From Nesterenkonia sp. F (lineage in GTDB: Bacteria; Actinomycetota; Actinomycetes; Actinomycetales; Micrococcaceae): a stretch of DNA of 64,000 bases. The stretch covers positions 1 through 64,000 of the forward strand of contig NZ_AFRW01000122.1 in assembly GCF_000220985.1 (NCBI RefSeq). The letters are read 5' to 3'. The translations under genes and the position numbers were made by a program. The notes beneath the pieces are model-generated. The model had not been told where the DNA came from and ran no database searches. It was given only the letters and a program-made list of their open reading frames with translations. Shown here piece by piece: positions 46,357 to 55,121 of this stretch (the stretch's first letter is position 1; each line of letters begins with the position of its first letter).

Positions 46357-46545
46357 ATGACCGGCATCGATGCGAGCCGGATCGTGTCCGCCGCCGGCGC
46401 CCTGGGCGTGGCGTCGATGGCCGTCTTCGGCACGACGGCCTGGGACGAGCCGCCCCGGCAGTCGGCCGAGTCGACTGTGACCGACGACGCCGACGACGCC
46501 GACGACGCCGTCGAGGTCCTGGACGACGAGGAGCTCGACGGCTGA
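46357..46545 (+). CDS. Small acidic exported or membrane-bound protein
   Basis: A 62-aa protein with a hydrophobic segment (AAGALGVASMAVFGTTA) and a strongly acidic tail built on a DDA repeat. ATG 46357 follows GGAGG by about 10 nt. It is not recognised as any family. The 233 bp before it hold nothing I can identify. Confidence 0.45.
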   Translation: MTGIDASRIVSAAGALGVASMAVFGTTAWDEPPRQSAESTVTDDADDADDAVEVLDDEELDG

Positions 46546-46603
46546 CGCCGCCGCGAACCTCTGGAGTTCCCCTCCCACGGGCTCCCTGTACGAGCTCCCC
46601 ACG

Positions 46604-46655
46604 ACGACGGCCCCTCGTCCGACCCGGCGGAACCGGGCGGGCGAGGGGCCGTCGT
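46604..46655. terminator. 14-bp hairpin between convergent small gene and katA
   Basis: ACGACGGCCCCTCG (46604-46617) pairs perfectly with 46642-46655, with an inner CCCGG/CCGGG stem. It lies 32 bp past the katA stop. Confidence 0.7.
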
Positions 46656-46686
46656 GGTGCGCGGCGGAGCCGCTGCGCGGGGAGGC

Positions 46687-48153
46687 TCAGCCGTTCTTCA
46701 CGGCGTCCTCGATGCGCTGGCCGATCTCCGCGTCGACGTTCTTCCAGTACTGGAAGGCGTTGGAGAGCACCGGCTCCTTCACGCCGTCGGACAGCGCGCC
46801 GGAGACGGTCTCGACCAGGCGGTCGCGCTGGGCGTCGTCGAAGACCTCACGCACCAGGATGCCCGGCTGGCTGAAGTCGTCGTCGTCGGCGCGCAGCGTG
46901 TAGGCCTGGCGGACCAGCTCGCCGTCGGTCTCCCAGCCGTTGTCGACCGGGCCCTGCTCGTCGGACCAGGTCGAGCCCTCCACCGTGTTCGGGGCGTAGA
47001 CCGGCTTGGTGCCGGAGTGGTCGAACCACATGTTGCCCTCGAAGTTGTAGGTGTGGACCTCGTTCTTCGGCCGGTTGACCGGCAGCTGCTGGAAGTTGGT
47101 GCCGATGCGGTACCGGTGGGCGTCCGCGTAGGCGAAGTTGCGGCCCAGCAGCATCTTGTCCGGGGAGTTGCCCGTGCCCGGGACCATGTTCGCCGGCGAG
47201 AAGGCGGCCTGCTCGATCTCGGCGAAGAAGTTCTGCGGGTTCCGGTTCAGGGTCAGCGTGCCGACCTTGATGCGCGGGTAGTCCTTCTGCGGCCAGATCT
47301 TGGTCAGGTCGAAGGGGTTGATCCGGTAGGTCTTGGCGTCCTCGTACGGCATGACCTGCACGTAGAGGGTCCAGGACGGGTGGTTGCCCTTCTCGATGTT
47401 CTCGAAGAGATCGCGGCGGTGGAAGTCCGCGTCGGCGCCGGCCAGACGCTCGGCCTCCTCGTTGGACAGGCCCTCGACGCCCTCGTCGTTGATGAAGTGG
47501 TACTTCACCCAGAAGCGCTCGCCGTCGGCGTTGGTCCACTGGTAGGTGTGCGAGCCGTAGCCGTTCATCAGGCGCCAGGAGGCCGGCAGGCCGCGGTCGC
47601 CCATGACGTAGGTGACCTGGTGGGCCGACTCCGGGTTCTGCGTCCAGAAGTCCCACTGCATGTGGTTGTCACGCAGGCCCGAGTCCGGCAGACGCTTCTG
47701 CGAGCGGATGAAGTGCGGGAACTTCATGGGGTCGCGGACGAAGAAGATCGGCGTGTTGTTGCCGACCAGGTCGAAGTTCCCCTCCTCGGTGTAGAACTTC
47801 AGCGCGAAGCCGCGCACGTCCCGCCAGGTGTCGGGGGAGCCCAGCTCGCCGGCGACGGTGGAGAAGCGCAGCAGCGTCTCGGTCTTCCTGCCGGGCTGGA
47901 AGAGGTCGGCCTTGGTGTACTGCGAGACGTCCTCGGTCACCTCGAAGGTGCCGAAGGCGCCGGCGCCCTTGGCGTGCGGGCGGCGCTCCGGGACGTTCAT
48001 CCGGTTGAAGTGCGCCAGGGTCTCGACCAGGTGGTGGTCGTGTAGCAGCAGCGGACCGTCGGGGCCGACGCTCAGCGAGTTGCGGTCGCTGACCGCGGGG
48101 ATGCCGGCCTGGGTCGTCGACCCGGTGCCGTGCGAGGTGGAGTCGGTGCTCAT
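46687..48153 (-). CDS. katA: Monofunctional haem catalase
   Basis: It destroys hydrogen peroxide. It is a 488-aa clade-3-size catalase. The distal His is in [12 protein letters not shown], Asn in [11 protein letters not shown], and the proximal haem Tyr in [16 protein letters not shown], with NADPH-binding type residues conserved. ATG 48153 is favoured over GTG 48156 because of spacing from AAAGGGA. It follows the fur gene by 48 bp on the same strand, so both are probably on one mRNA and derepressed by peroxide or metal change. Confidence 0.97.
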   Translation of the reverse strand: MSTDSTSHGTGSTTQAGIPAVSDRNSLSVGPDGPLLLHDHHLVETLAHFNRMNVPERRPHAKGAGAFGTFEVTEDVSQYTKADLFQPGRKTETLLRFSTVAGELGSPDTWRDVRGFALKFYTEEGNFDLVGNNTPIFFVRDPMKFPHFIRSQKRLPDSGLRDNHMQWDFWTQNPESAHQVTYVMGDRGLPASWRLMNGYGSHTYQWTNADGERFWVKYHFINDEGVEGLSNEEAERLAGADADFHRRDLFENIEKGNHPSWTLYVQVMPYEDAKTYRINPFDLTKIWPQKDYPRIKVGTLTLNRNPQNFFAEIEQAAFSPANMVPGTGNSPDKMLLGRNFAYADAHRYRIGTNFQQLPVNRPKNEVHTYNFEGNMWFDHSGTKPVYAPNTVEGSTWSDEQGPVDNGWETDGELVRQAYTLRADDDDFSQPGILVREVFDDAQRDRLVETVSGALSDGVKEPVLSNAFQYWKNVDAEIGQRIEDAVKNG

Positions 48154-48201
48154 CACACGTCCCTTTCTTCTCTACTCGGGTGGATCCTCGGGTGGACGGG
48201 G

Positions 48202-48732
48202 TCAGCGGGAGGCCCCGGAGACCGGCGCGCCGGCCTCCGTCTCGCCCGGGTGCGCCGTGCCCCTGCGTCGCGTCGTGCCGCCGCCCCCGGCGTCGCTCGG
48301 ACCCGCCGCGGAGGCGCAGTCGTCGCAGATCCCGCGGAAGACGACGTCGGCCACCTCGATGGTCATGCCCAGGCCGTCCGGCGGCGTGAGGCACGGAGCC
48401 TCGCCATGGAGGCACTCGACATCCTCGATCCGCCCGCAGACGGTGCAGATGGCGTGGTGGTGGTTGTCGTCGGCGCGGGTCTCGTAGCAGGCCGGGGATC
48501 CCGGCGGGTCGACACGGCGCAGCAGCTCGGCGGCGGTGAGGTCGTGCAGCACGGTGTAGACCGACTGCACGCTGATCTCGGGAAGGCGCTCGGTGACTGC
48601 CGAGTGGATGGCCTCCGCCGGGTGGTGCGGCAGGCTCGCGACGGCGTCGAGCACGGCCAGGCGCTGCCGGGTGACGCGCAGTCCGCGGTCACGCAGCAGA
48701 CTGCGCCAGTCCGTCTCGGTCGTCGAGCTCAT
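48202..48732 (-). CDS. Fur-family regulator of the catalase
   Basis: A 176-aa metal-dependent repressor. The helix-turn-helix is ISVQSVYTVLHDLTAAELL (53-71). The metal/His patch is DDNHHHAICTVC, with structural zinc pairs CTVC (96-99) and CDDC (136-139). Its position before katA mirrors furA-katG and perR-kat units, so peroxide sensing is more likely than iron uptake control. It has a disordered Gly/Thr tail. ATG 48732 is 7 nt after CACACT without Shine-Dalgarno, probably leaderless. Confidence 0.92.
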   Translation of the reverse strand: MSSTTETDWRSLLRDRGLRVTRQRLAVLDAVASLPHHPAEAIHSAVTERLPEISVQSVYTVLHDLTAAELLRRVDPPGSPACYETRADDNHHHAICTVCGRIEDVECLHGEAPCLTPPDGLGMTIEVADVVFRGICDDCASAAGPSDAGGGGTTRRRGTAHPGETEAGAPVSGASR

Positions 48733-48739
48733 GGCATCC

Positions 48740-48771
48740 AGTGTGCCGCAGATCTGAGTCATTCACAATAA
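48740..48771 (-). promoter_or_regulatory. fur-katA promoter with Fur/PerR-like box
   Basis: On the minus strand TTGTGA (48768-48763), 17 bp and CACACT (48745-48740) form the promoter. TTATTGTGAATGACT (48771-48757), an AT-rich island resembling Fur/PerR boxes, covers the -35. This suggests autoregulation. Confidence 0.65.
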
Positions 48772-48895
48772 AGCTCGGTGCAGTCCTCGGAGCGAGGGGG
48801 CGGCTGTGCGGAGTGCGGCACCGCTCGGACAGGGTCGTCTCGCGTGACGGGGGTTTAGCGAACGTTGCCGTGATGTTTTGGAACTGTCGTGAGGA

Positions 48896-48917
48896 GTTCT
48901 CCCGCCGTTCATGCTCC
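48896..48917 (+). promoter_or_regulatory. PHO box upstream of phoX
   Basis: Two direct 11-bp units, GTTCTCCCGCC and GTTCATGCTCC, match the PHO-box pattern. A weak -35 (TTCATG, 48908-48913) with a -10 CATGGT (48931-48936) overlaps it. The site is about 150 bp before the phoX start. Confidence 0.65.
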
Positions 48918-49068
48918 GGTGGCGTCGGGGCATGGTCGGACTGTCACGGTGATCTGCGGCATCACTCCGGAAGGCCAGGTCAGCCGCACGACGGCGCTCT
49001 GCGCCGGCGGTGCTCCGGCCCGGCGGGCGTTCCGGACCAGCCCATGACACCCCTGAAAGGACCCCTGA

Positions 49069-51186
49069 GTGCCAGTTCGCGAGATGCTTCCGATGCTCGA
49101 CCACGTCCGTGGCAAGCGCAGCGCCGTCACCTGTGCGCTGAAGTGCGACAACATCTGCTCCCGCCCCGCCTGCAACACCTCGGACAACGACTACTTCCGC
49201 GACGTCGCCTCCTCGGCGCTGTCCCGCCGGCAGATGCTCGGCGCCGGGGCCGCCGGCGCGCTGGCCCTCGCCGTCGGTGCGGCCTCCGACGTCGCCGGTG
49301 CCCAGCCCGCCGCCGCGAAGTCCTGGGGAGCCTCGAAGCTCACGTTCACGCCGATCGAGCCGGTGCACCACGCCGTCGACGGCCTCATCGTGCCGGAGGG
49401 CTACACCTGGGAGCCGATCGTCCGCTGGGGCGACGGGCTCTTCCCGGACTCGCCGTCCTTCGACCCGGAGAACCAGAGCGCCGACTCCCAGGCGAAGCAG
49501 TTCGGGTACAACAACGACTACCTGGAGATCCAGGAGGTGCCGGGCAGCAACGGCCGGCGCGCGCTGCTCTTCGCCAACCACGAGTACACCAACGAGAACA
49601 TCATGTTCCCGGACTCGACCGACGAGGCCACCCGCCGGGCCGTGGGCATGGCCGCCCACGGCATGACTGCCGTGGAGGTCACCCGGAAGAACCGCAACGA
49701 CGCCTGGAGCGTCGACGTCGAGGGTGCGCGCAACCGGCGCTTCACCATGGACACCGAGTACACCTTCGACGGCCCGCTGCGCGGCTCGCAGCTGCTGGCC
49801 ACCGACGACGACCCCGAGGGCACCACGGTGCGTGGCACGATCAACAACTGCGCCGGCGGACTGACCCCCTGGGGCACCATGCTCTCCGGCGAGGAGAACT
49901 TCCACGGCTACTTCGTCTCCGACGGGACCTCGGAGGCCGACCGCCGCTACGGCATCACCGCCGAGCCGACCGCCCGCGGCTGGGAGATCGACGAGCCGCG
50001 CTTCGACACCCGCAACCCCGGGCACGAGCACGAGAAGAACAAATTCGGCTGGATCGTCGAGGTCGACCCGTGGGACCCGGAGTCCACCCCGGTCAAACAC
50101 ACCAGTCTGGGCCGCTTCAACCACGAGGGCGCGACGGTCATCATCGCCGACGACGGCCGTGCGGTGGCCTACTCCGGCGACGACGCCCGCTTCGAGTACC
50201 TCTACAAGTTCGTCTCCCGCGACGCCTACGTCGAGGACGACCGCGAGCACAACAAGACTCTGCTCTCCGAGGGTGACCTCTACGTGGCGCGGTTCACCGG
50301 CGGCTCGCCGGCCGGCGAGATCGACGGCTCCGGCGAGGTGCCCTCCGACGGCGCCTTCGACGGCGGCGGCACCTGGCTGCCGCTGATCGTCGACGGCGAG
50401 TCCCAGGTCTCCGGCTTCAGCGTCGAGGAGGTCCTGGTCCACACCCGGCTGGCCGCCGACGCGGTCGGGGCGACGAAGATGGACCGCCCCGAGGATGTGG
50501 AGCCGAACCCGGTCACCGGCACGGTCTACATGGCCTGCACGAACAACTCCAACCGCGCCGCGGCGGGATACCCGGGCGTCGACGAGCCGAACCCGCGGGC
50601 GAAGAACCGCGACGGGCACGTCGTCGAGATCACCGAGCAGGGCGATCAGACCTCGACGCGCTTCGGCTGGACGCTGCTGCTGGTCTGCGGCGATCCCGCG
50701 CAGGGCGATGCGACCTACTTCTCCGGCTTCCCGGCCGACCAGGTCTCGCCGATCTCCTGCCCGGACAACGTCGCCTTCGATTCGGTGGGGAACCTGTGGA
50801 TCTCCACCGACGGCATGCCCGGCATGGGGTACTGCGACGGTCTGTTCAAGGTCCAGCTGGAGGGTCGGGACCGCGGGCTGGTCGAACAGTTCCTCTCGGT
50901 GCCGGCCGGCGCGGAGACCTGCGGCCCGGTCATCCGCGACACCCAGCGCACCGCCTTCGTCGCCGTCCAGCACCCGGGCGAGGACGGCAGCTGGCAGGCT
51001 CCGCAGTCCTACTTCCCGGACTACGTGGACTCCGACGGCGACGGCCGGTTCGCCCTGCCGCGCCCGTCGGTCGTCCAGGTCCTGAAGGGCAGGCCCAAGC
51101 GCGGCACAGCCGACCGCCGGCAGCGTCAGCTGATCGGTGATGCCCACTCGGGCGGCTCGCTCCGTCGGGGCCCGGCCCTGGGCTGA
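49069..51186 (+). CDS. phoX: PhoX-family alkaline phosphatase (Tat-exported)
   Basis: A secreted Ca/Fe phosphatase that frees phosphate from organic esters; 705 aa. The N-terminus has a four-Cys segment (22-35) common to this DUF839 group. The Tat motif SRRQML (52-57) and a hydrophobic stretch follow. WGDGLFPD, NHEYTNENIMFP, NCAGGLTPWGTMLSGEENFHG and RFNHEGATV are typical PhoX blocks. GTG 49069 follows AAAGGA by seven bases. With a PHO box upstream, it should be induced through SenX3-RegX3. Confidence 0.93.
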   Translation: MPVREMLPMLDHVRGKRSAVTCALKCDNICSRPACNTSDNDYFRDVASSALSRRQMLGAGAAGALALAVGAASDVAGAQPAAAKSWGASKLTFTPIEPVHHAVDGLIVPEGYTWEPIVRWGDGLFPDSPSFDPENQSADSQAKQFGYNNDYLEIQEVPGSNGRRALLFANHEYTNENIMFPDSTDEATRRAVGMAAHGMTAVEVTRKNRNDAWSVDVEGARNRRFTMDTEYTFDGPLRGSQLLATDDDPEGTTVRGTINNCAGGLTPWGTMLSGEENFHGYFVSDGTSEADRRYGITAEPTARGWEIDEPRFDTRNPGHEHEKNKFGWIVEVDPWDPESTPVKHTSLGRFNHEGATVIIADDGRAVAYSGDDARFEYLYKFVSRDAYVEDDREHNKTLLSEGDLYVARFTGGSPAGEIDGSGEVPSDGAFDGGGTWLPLIVDGESQVSGFSVEEVLVHTRLAADAVGATKMDRPEDVEPNPVTGTVYMACTNNSNRAAAGYPGVDEPNPRAKNRDGHVVEITEQGDQTSTRFGWTLLLVCGDPAQGDATYFSGFPADQVSPISCPDNVAFDSVGNLWISTDGMPGMGYCDGLFKVQLEGRDRGLVEQFLSVPAGAETCGPVIRDTQRTAFVAVQHPGEDGSWQAPQSYFPDYVDSDGDGRFALPRPSVVQVLKGRPKRGTADRRQRQLIGDAHSGGSLRRGPALG

Positions 51187-51566
51187 GCCGGACCTGTACG
51201 GTGCTTCGGTGCTCCCGCGCTTCGGCGACCTGGCGCGGCGGATGACGGAGCCGCACGGCATGACGACGGCGTCCCGGTGTACTCTGCCTGCAGGGCGGCG
51301 CTCGCCGGGCCGCGGTCGCGTCGTGGTGACGGGGCACGACATCTCCGGCCGCGACGAAGCGTCCAGCATGTGAGGCTCGGCGAGCTCCAGCGGTAGGCGG
51401 GCGGCATCGGCGTTAGACTGTCTGCGGACTGCGGCACCATGCATGGGCAGCATGCCCACCGGCGTGGATCCGGGAGCGGGCCCGGCGCGGCCTCGGCGAG
51501 GCGCGCGGACGTCCGCGGCGTCGTGCCGCCGTCGCCCCCGAACATCCCAGCGAGGAGACCGCGTCG
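51187..51566 (+). other. Upstream region and long leader of glyA
   Basis: No gene is visible. TAGACT (51414-51419) is a -10 box, giving a leader of about 140 nt for glyA. The leader has several GC-rich hairpins, including the palindrome GCGGACGTCCGC. I do not recognise a known riboswitch class in it. Confidence 0.45.
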
Positions 51567-52886
51567 ATGACTGCAGCCGAGCCCACCCTCAACGTCAACA
51601 CCGCGCCCCTGTCCGACGTCGACCCGGAGATCGCCCAGGCGATCGACGCCGAGCTCGGACGCCAGCGCGGGACCCTGGAGATGATCGCCTCCGAGAACTT
51701 CGTGCCGCGGGCGGTCCTCGAGGCTCAGGGATCGGTGCTGACCAACAAGTACGCCGAGGGATACCCGGGACGCCGGTACTACGGCGGCTGCGAGTTCGTC
51801 GACGTCGCCGAGAACCTGGCCATCGACCGGGTCAAGGAGCTCTTCGGTGCCGAGTACGCCAACGTCCAGCCGCACGCCGGCGCCCAGGCCAACGTCGCGG
51901 TGATGACCGCCTTCCTCAAGCCCGGCGACAAGCTGATGGGCCTCTCGCTGGCCCACGGCGGCCACCTGACCCACGGCATGAAGCTGAACTATTCGGGCAA
52001 GTTCCACGAGGTCGCCGCCTATGAGGTCGATGCCTCCACCGGCATGATCGACATGGACACGGTCCGCGAGCAGGCGCTGGCCGAGCGTCCCGACATGATC
52101 GTCGCCGGCTGGTCTGCCTACCCGCGGCAGCTCGACTTCGCCGCCTTCCGCGAGATCGCCGACGAGGTCGGAGCGATCCTCTGGGTGGACATGGCCCACT
52201 TCGCCGGACTCGTCGCCGCCGGCCTGCACCCGAACCCGGTGCCCTACGCCGACGTGGTGACCTCCACGGTGCACAAGACGCTGGCCGGGCCGCGCTCGGG
52301 CCTGATCCTGGCGAAGGAGGAGCATGCCAAGAAGCTCAACTCCGCCGTCTTCCCGGGTCAGCAGGGCGGACCGCTGATGCACGCGATCGCCGCGAAGGCC
52401 ATCGCCTTCAAGATCGCCGGCTCCGAGGACTTCAAGCAGCGCCAGCAGCGCACCGTCGACGGCGCGAAGATGCTGGCCGAGCGGCTGGTCGCCGACGACG
52501 TCACCGCCCACGGGGTCTCGGTGCTCACCGGCGGCACCGACGTGCACCTGGTCCTGGTCGACCTGCGCGAGTCCTCGCTGGACGGCAAACAGGCCGAAGA
52601 CCTGCTCCACTCGGTCGGCATCACCGTCAATCGCAATGCGGTCCCGAACGACCCGCGTCCGCCGATGGTCACCTCCGGGCTGCGCATCGGCACTCCGGCG
52701 CTGGCCTCCCGCGGCTTCGGCGACGCCGAGTTCCGCGAGGTCGCCGAGATCATCGCCGACGTGCTCAAGACCGGCGCCGAGCACGCCGAGGAGGGTGTTC
52801 CGGCCGCCGAGCTGTCGGCGCTGCGCACCCGCGTGGAGCAGCTGGCCGCCGACTTCCCGCTGTACGAGGGTCTGGAGGAGTGGTGA
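51567..52886 (+). CDS. glyA: Serine hydroxymethyltransferase
   Basis: A PLP enzyme that converts serine and THF to glycine and 5,10-methylene-THF. It is 439 aa with [11 protein letters not shown]-type start ([12 protein letters not shown]), [31 protein letters not shown], the PLP lysine in [13 protein letters not shown], and [14 protein letters not shown] 51567 follows GAGGAG. It overlaps folD by one base (TGATG), so serine-derived one-carbon units feed the next enzyme. Confidence 0.97.
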   Translation: MTAAEPTLNVNTAPLSDVDPEIAQAIDAELGRQRGTLEMIASENFVPRAVLEAQGSVLTNKYAEGYPGRRYYGGCEFVDVAENLAIDRVKELFGAEYANVQPHAGAQANVAVMTAFLKPGDKLMGLSLAHGGHLTHGMKLNYSGKFHEVAAYEVDASTGMIDMDTVREQALAERPDMIVAGWSAYPRQLDFAAFREIADEVGAILWVDMAHFAGLVAAGLHPNPVPYADVVTSTVHKTLAGPRSGLILAKEEHAKKLNSAVFPGQQGGPLMHAIAAKAIAFKIAGSEDFKQRQQRTVDGAKMLAERLVADDVTAHGVSVLTGGTDVHLVLVDLRESSLDGKQAEDLLHSVGITVNRNAVPNDPRPPMVTSGLRIGTPALASRGFGDAEFREVAEIIADVLKTGAEHAEEGVPAAELSALRTRVEQLAADFPLYEGLEEW

Positions 52887-53785
52887 TGGCCGAGCAGATC
52901 ACACAGACCGCGCAGGTGCTGGACGGCCGCGCCACGGCGAAGGCGCTGAAGGACGAACTGACCGAGCGGGTCGCCGCGCTCAAGGAGCGCGGCGTCGTCC
53001 CTGGACTCGGCACAGTTCTTGTCGGGGCCGACCCGGCGTCGCAGACGTACGTGGCCGGCAAGCATCGCGACTGCGCCGAAGTGGGCATCCACTCCATCCA
53101 GCGCGAGCTCGACGGCGACATCTCCGAGGAGGAGCTGCTCGCCGAGATCGCCACGCTCAACGCCGACGACGCCTGCACCGGCTACATCGTCCAGCTGCCG
53201 CTGCCGGGCCACATCGACACCCAGCGCGTGCTGGAGGCGATCGACCCGGACAAGGACGCGGACGGGCTGCACCCGACGAACCTCGGGCGCCTGGTGGCCT
53301 CGGTGCGCGGCGAGCTGCAGTCTCCGCCGCCGTGCACGCCCAAGGGGTGCCTGGACCTGCTCGAGCGCCACGGCCTCGACCTCGACGGCAAGCACGTGGT
53401 CGTCCTCGGCCGCGGGGTGACCATCGGCCGGCCGATCGGCCTGCTGCTCACCCGTCGCGAGGTCAACGCCACGGTCACGCTGTGCCACACCGGAACCCGC
53501 GACGTGGAGACGCATCTGGCCCAGGCCGACGTCGTCGTCGCCGCGGCCGGGGTGAAACACATGGTCGATCCGCAGGTGCTCAAGCCCGGGGTGATCGTGC
53601 TCGACGTCGGGGTGACCCGGGAGGAGGACCCGGAGACCGGCAAGGCGAAGATCTACGGCGACGTCGCCCCCGGCATCGAGGATGTGGCCTCCTGGTACTC
53701 GCCGAATCCCGGAGGAGTGGGCCCGATGACCCGCGCGGAGCTTCTGGCCAACGTGGTCGAGTCCGCCGAACGGCAGGCCGGCTGA
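52886..53785 (+). CDS. folD: Methylenetetrahydrofolate dehydrogenase/cyclohydrolase
   Basis: It converts 5,10-methylene-THF to 10-formyl-THF with NADP, supplying PurH. The 299-aa protein has [17 protein letters not shown] with catalytic Lys, [39 protein letters not shown] and [20 protein letters not shown] 52886 is five bases after GGAGGAG. The stop codon is immediately followed by the first base of the 102-bp repeat. Confidence 0.97.
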   Translation: MAEQITQTAQVLDGRATAKALKDELTERVAALKERGVVPGLGTVLVGADPASQTYVAGKHRDCAEVGIHSIQRELDGDISEEELLAEIATLNADDACTGYIVQLPLPGHIDTQRVLEAIDPDKDADGLHPTNLGRLVASVRGELQSPPPCTPKGCLDLLERHGLDLDGKHVVVLGRGVTIGRPIGLLLTRREVNATVTLCHTGTRDVETHLAQADVVVAAAGVKHMVDPQVLKPGVIVLDVGVTREEDPETGKAKIYGDVAPGIEDVASWYSPNPGGVGPMTRAELLANVVESAERQAG

Positions 53786-53887
53786 GGCGCTGAGCGCTCT
53801 CCGTCATCGAGTGGCGGCTCTCAGCGGCATCTGACATCGCGACACGGCGTGTCGGAGGGAGGACCGTGCTGGGAGCCGCCACCCGAT
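53786..53887. repeat. 102-bp structured repeat, copy A
   Basis: This copy is about 90% identical over 102 bp, without gaps, to 54961-55062. It starts GGCGCTGAGCGCTC and contains a 20-bp outer stem (53806-53825 with 53868-53887, near-perfect) and an inner perfect hairpin CGACAC-GGC-GTGTCG (53840-53854). Both stems are kept in the other copy. It starts directly after the folD stop codon. Confidence 0.9.
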
Positions 53888-54023
53888 CTATGCGGAGAGG
53901 GGCGCGCGGGGCGCCCGTTCGGCTCCTGCACATCCCGGGGGATGCGCACGACGACGCGCCGTGCCGTCCCCAGGGCCTGCTCGTCGCCCTCGCGCAGGGC
54001 GCGTCGTCGGGTCTGCTGGAGCC

Positions 54024-54968
54024 ATGGAGTTCCCGCTGCATGACCGACGCCGCCGACTGCCGTCCACTGTGCCGCCCGGCGGACATACCGCCCGAGACCT
54101 GCATGACGACGCCCTCGACGCCGGGGATATCCGGCATGCCGTCGGATACGGCACGCTCGCGCCCCTCGGCCGCGGCATCTACGCCGCCGGCGACGTCGAC
54201 GGGGCCGCGGCTCTGCTCGAGGTCCTCACCGACGAGCGGTGCGCGGCCAGCCATGGGACGGCGGCCGCGCTGCTCGGGCTCCCTGAGCACGAGCTCGGAC
54301 TCCCGGTCCACCTGACGACGCCGACGGCCGGCTTCCGCGTCCAGCGTCCCGAGGTCGTCCCGCACCGGTCGGAGGTTCCCGAGGACCAGATCGTCGAGCG
54401 TGCGGGGATCCGCTGCACGAGTCCGGCGCGGACCTGGGTGGATCTGGCGCAGACGCTGCCGCCGCTGGCCGCCCTGGTGCTGGCCGATCAGATCCTGCGG
54501 CCGCCGCGACGGGAGTTCGGCGAGGTCGGCGAGCCACTCGCAGGTCCCGAGGAGCTGCATGAGGTCGTGGCCCGGCGCCGGGGATCCCGCGGCATCCGAC
54601 GGATCCGGCATGTCGCCGAGCTGGCCCGGGTCGGGGCCGACTCGCCGCGGGAGACGGCGCTGCGATACGCCGTGCACCGAGCCGGACTTCCCGAGCCGCG
54701 GGTCAACCCGCGGATCGGTGACGAGCCGGGGTGGTCGTTCCAGCCGGACCTGGCCTTCGACGCCTTCCGCGTCGCCGTCCAGTATGAAGGGACTGCGGTC
54801 CACTCGAGGTCCGACCAGGTGCTCCGCGACGTCCGCCGGGCCGAGATCGCCGCGGCGCTGGGCTGGCTGGAGGTCCGCATCACCAAGGATCACAGCGTCG
54901 ACGCGTGGCGCCCGGCGATCCGCAAGATCGTCCAGGCGCTGCTCTCCCGCGGGTGGACCGGGCGCTGA
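54024..54968 (+). CDS. AbiEi-like winged helix plus PD-(D/E)XK/DUF559-like nuclease domain protein
   Basis: A 314-aa protein. The N-terminus resembles the AbiEi antitoxin-type helix-turn-helix (HTARDLHDDALDAGDIRHAV, then LAPLGRGIYAAGD). The middle is the linker region usual in such proteins. The C-terminus resembles DUF559/Vsr-like nucleases: PDLAFDAFRVAVQYEG with Asp242/246 and Glu255 as acidic residues, then RRAEIAAALGWLEVRITKD. The start is uncertain: ATG 54024 has a poorly spaced GGAG, and GTG 53961 is an alternative. It is bracketed by two copies of a structured repeat, and its last 8 bases are part of copy B. Substrate and partner unknown. Confidence 0.7.
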   Translation: MEFPLHDRRRRLPSTVPPGGHTARDLHDDALDAGDIRHAVGYGTLAPLGRGIYAAGDVDGAAALLEVLTDERCAASHGTAAALLGLPEHELGLPVHLTTPTAGFRVQRPEVVPHRSEVPEDQIVERAGIRCTSPARTWVDLAQTLPPLAALVLADQILRPPRREFGEVGEPLAGPEELHEVVARRRGSRGIRRIRHVAELARVGADSPRETALRYAVHRAGLPEPRVNPRIGDEPGWSFQPDLAFDAFRVAVQYEGTAVHSRSDQVLRDVRRAEIAAALGWLEVRITKDHSVDAWRPAIRKIVQALLSRGWTGR

Positions 54969-55062
54969 GCGCTCACCGTCATCGACTGGCGGCTCCCAGC
55001 GGCATCTGATCTCGCGACACGGCGTGTCGCAGGGTGGATCGTGCTGGGAGTCGCCACTCGAT
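54961..55062. repeat. 102-bp structured repeat, copy B
   Basis: This is the second copy, in the same orientation. Its outer stem is 54981-55000 with 55043-55062 (two mismatches), and its inner hairpin is 55015-55029 (identical). It supplies the stop codon (TGA 54966-54968) of the nuclease-like gene. A run of 11 G follows at 55068. Confidence 0.9.
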
Positions 55063-55067
55063 GCACT

Positions 55068-55078
55068 GGGGGGGGGGG
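55068..55078 (+). other. Run of 11 G
   Basis: This is the longest homopolymer seen in the window, 5 bp after repeat copy B. It is non-coding. Length may vary in cells or be misread in sequencing. Confidence 0.85.
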
Positions 55079-55121
55079 ATCTGCCCAGGGCGGAGAAGCT
55101 CCCCGGCGACCGCGTCGCCGC

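Noticed and set aside
48763-51459. An open frame of 898 codons opposite phoX
   Set aside because: It is the complement-strand shadow of phoX with the same compositional bias and no recognisable motif.
51420-51566. A folate or glycine riboswitch in the glyA leader
   Set aside because: The leader is long and structured, but I could not find the conserved core of any known class.
54024-54968. Calling the repeat-flanked unit an insertion sequence
   Set aside because: The repeats are direct copies rather than terminal inverted repeats, there is no transposase motif, and no target-site duplication is evident.
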